A stretch of 64,000 bases of DNA from Elusimicrobia bacterium RIFCSPLOWO2_02_FULL_39_32 (lineage in GTDB: Bacteria > Elusimicrobiota > Elusimicrobia > 2-02-FULL-39-32). Positions 63,001-64,000 of the stretch are shown here, in pieces. The first letter of the stretch is position 1. Every line of letters begins with the position of its first letter. Position numbers and translations under genes: made by a program. The stretch is taken from the NCBI GenBank assembly GCA_001800135.1, contig MGUU01000022.1:39004-103003 (forward strand), given 5' to 3'. The notes beneath the pieces were generated by a model. That model made no database searches. It was not told the origin of the DNA and saw only the letters and a list, made by a program, of their open reading frames with translations.

Positions 63001-64000
63001 TCTCCAAGGCGATAGACCCTTTGGAGTTGTTCAATATAACTCCATGGCAGAAGGTGTGTGGATAGAAGTAACTCCACTTCTGTTTCCGACAACCCTTTAC
63101 TTTGGTAGAGTTGGATTTCCCTTGCTAACCGATCAGCCAGTTCTGGAACATTGAGACGATTTAAATCTAATTGTCCAATCCCTTGCACTTCTGACTTAAG
63201 AAGAACCCCATGCTCTTGCAAGAGATGGAGAGACTGATCCCTTAAACGAACCATGGTTTCTGCAAGGATTTGCGCATATCGAGAGGGAAATCTATCTTTC
63301 AATTCATTTTGGAGCTTTTTGCTAAGTTGGTTTCTAAATTTAATTTCTAAATCGGTTAAAGCGCGTGTTATCCTTCCCCAACCAAAGAATCCAACGCTTT
63401 TTATGAAACCTTCTCTTTTGAGCTCAAGTTCAGGATGGTCAAAGACTTTGAGGAGCACTGTGATATAACTCCCGCCAAAGTAGGGGGCATTTCTTCCATC
63501 CATAGCCCCACTCAGCCCCCAAACATTGAAATGTCCTGACGTGATTTTATAAATCTCTTCTCTGAGAGAGTTAATCTCATCAGGAGATAACTTCTCAACC
63601 CTTTGATATTTTTCTATCAGCTCCGGCTTCTCTTTGGCTAAAACATACTTTACAGATGCGATTCCTAGGTTCTTATCTCCTTCTGGATCACCTCCCTCCC
63701 CTTTCCATTTTAATTCAAACCCCAATGGATTTAATCCCAACTTATGGAACACTTTATCCAGCGCTGCGATATGACTTCCGCCCAAGTAGGGGGCATTTCT
63801 TCCATCCATAGCCCTACTCAGCCCCCAAACATAGAAATGTCCCTGCGTGATTTTATATATCTCTTCTCTGAGGGAATCAATTTGTTCTGGAGATAACTCT
63901 TCAACCCTTTGATATTTTTCTATCAGCTCCGGCTTCTCTTTGGCTAAAACATATCTTACAGATTTGATCCCAAGTTTTTCATCTTCTTCTGGATCGCCTC
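60006..64000 (-). CDS. Giant multidomain protein: N-terminal 102-aa tandem repeats, UPF1/DNA2-like SF1 helicase, membrane segment, unknown C-terminal domain; N-terminus cut by window edge
   Basis: Frame stays open from 63809 to 64000. Helicase motifs GPAGTGKTTVIEEII, VIMDEAS, GDTKQLPP, NYRSHPL, TIDSYQGGENSAVI, RRLNVGLSRAKDNLAII. Confidence 0.9.
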   Translation of the reverse strand, partial: GDPEEDEKLGIKSVRYVLAKEKPELIEKYQRVEELSPEQIDSLREEIYKITQGHFYVWGLSRAMDGRNAPYLGGSHIAALDKVFHKLGLNPLGFELKWKGEGGDPEGDKNLGIASVKYVLAKEKPELIEKYQRVEKLSPDEINSLREEIYKITSGHFNVWGLSGAMDGRNAPYFGGSYITVLLKVFDHPELELKREGFIKSVGFFGWGRITRALTDLEIKFRNQLSKKLQNELKDRFPSRYAQILAETMVRLRDQSLHLLQEHGVLLKSEVQGIGQLDLNRLNVPELADRLAREIQLYQSKGLSETEVELLLSTHLLPWSYIEQLQRVYRLGDERSLIIQSLNTPNVEDWIKRKREAEEKRGTLDREKHLKRYNSQDMEVLKIPERQSLIRNLKTRLSVLQAILAHPIPQVSQGTARVDSDEEFTDSSDLPTKIQIEHLQRVIDHLERSQGHSTGSRVLDRLFGLIPLTSQDRNSPNTGLSVDEFFNKGIPYRKISNLESIGDQSQEEAVNLALNPTEAFYIEGPAGTGKTTVIEEIIRQYVKLGKNVLVVSQMNQAVDNALAKVMDDLPALRFGGNPKRLEYGVEKVWVGNKETGLRKEVLDEFQKRNINGTGMVFAGTNIGIETNPFFRNIIQRTGKFDLVIMDEASRETLSAALVPLSYLKDDGKVIFVGDTKQLPPFGLNNEEERALKDNGVSEDEIKAFNTSVFDWLLERSYGDRVMLSTNYRSHPLISGLVSHLFYEGDVHRRGWEDFDAQTLSLKVIDINEGINEYYEERVGSSFRNPPSADEAMFLILYHNKIKGIPLKEITVITPYLPQVELIRSLIQKEYPTLTNGDLPTITTIDSYQGGENSAVIFDFVRSNPQGQIGFVKDLRRLNVGLSRAKDNLAIIWDSRTFTEEPKERDTLDDERAKALFKSLKEYYKYEVRAFFPESGEIEDEANSIGGIIPVVKEWAMNLSKQIHLLTHKKIPLLSSRNYGRWFSSPFENTFAYFVSLLVGLPMYLSTGDFTLSLTASYLVTWSYTFIATHFIPDSKGIRAPPINIGLAGLISVVNLSLPYLVPHILPYILPHTFAASPLLVIPTSILASYITHFAVNILANYFKELKLYKESEKELKEFLMVRKAREEHPLSNLTYSLIHKALFRSKVKEEYPIFLVDLNGLVKETKETVENKIEAEMDLRKALEGARDRLMGEKNPRVRLGFIMKSDKIQGIVKTLLTEYGIPEYLVLFSVQTQKQALEKSKGYKIALVVTAFPELWRKFAKDLLNLGEKIAVSGTFARELKSLIENMGYTEENGVEWNWMKNELTIQEKNPQTKDLENFSTSETFEIQA
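63470..64000 (-). repeat. 306-bp (102-aa) tandem repeat in the helicase-fusion gene, two copies visible (second truncated)
   Basis: MDGRNAPYFGGS (Met codon 63501-63503) and MDGRNAPYLGGS (63807-63809) are 306 bp apart; flanking DNA nearly identical (caaccctttgatatttttctatcagctccggcttctctttggctaaaacata in both). Confidence 0.92.

Overview
The window is a mostly leftward-transcribed chromosomal segment spanning a replication origin. The strand switch lies at dnaA / rpmH-rnpA-yidD-yidC. It is AT-rich, and its content suggests an uncultivated bacterium, possibly of the Omnitrophota type (inference only). Left of the origin are: purine genes (purL partial, purS-like, purC, guaA, purE, purK, GuaB3-type IMPDH, purA), dcd, a B12-type ribonucleotide reductase carrying an intein, nrdR, a tandem ThyX-like protein, GGDEF proteins, a heme / cytochrome c maturation cluster (hemA, hemC, hemB, ccsA, resB, sirC), folE, rhomboid-rsmG, an SPFH/NfeD pair, tatD-metG-holB-tmk, a minor-pilin cluster, moaB/moaC, pfkA, two Nudix genes, hemQ, gyrB, a DciA-like gene and dnaN. 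The strongest unusual signals are: (i) a noncoding ~735-bp array of ten parS-like palindromes at 29995-30728 with ~79-bp spacing, arranged as a ~246-bp three-site higher-order repeat, plus an eleventh copy inside the adjacent rhomboid gene, with no parA/parB in the window; (ii) an edge-truncated giant protein (60006-64000) combining 102-aa tandem repeats, a UPF1-like SF1 helicase, membrane helices and an unrecognised C-terminal domain; (iii) an intein inserted exactly before the predicted thiyl-radical cysteine of NrdJ; (iv) a candidate NrdR operator filling the -35/-10 spacer of the nrdR promoter; (v) DnaA boxes on both sides of dnaA. All calls come from reading the sequence; no database searches were run.
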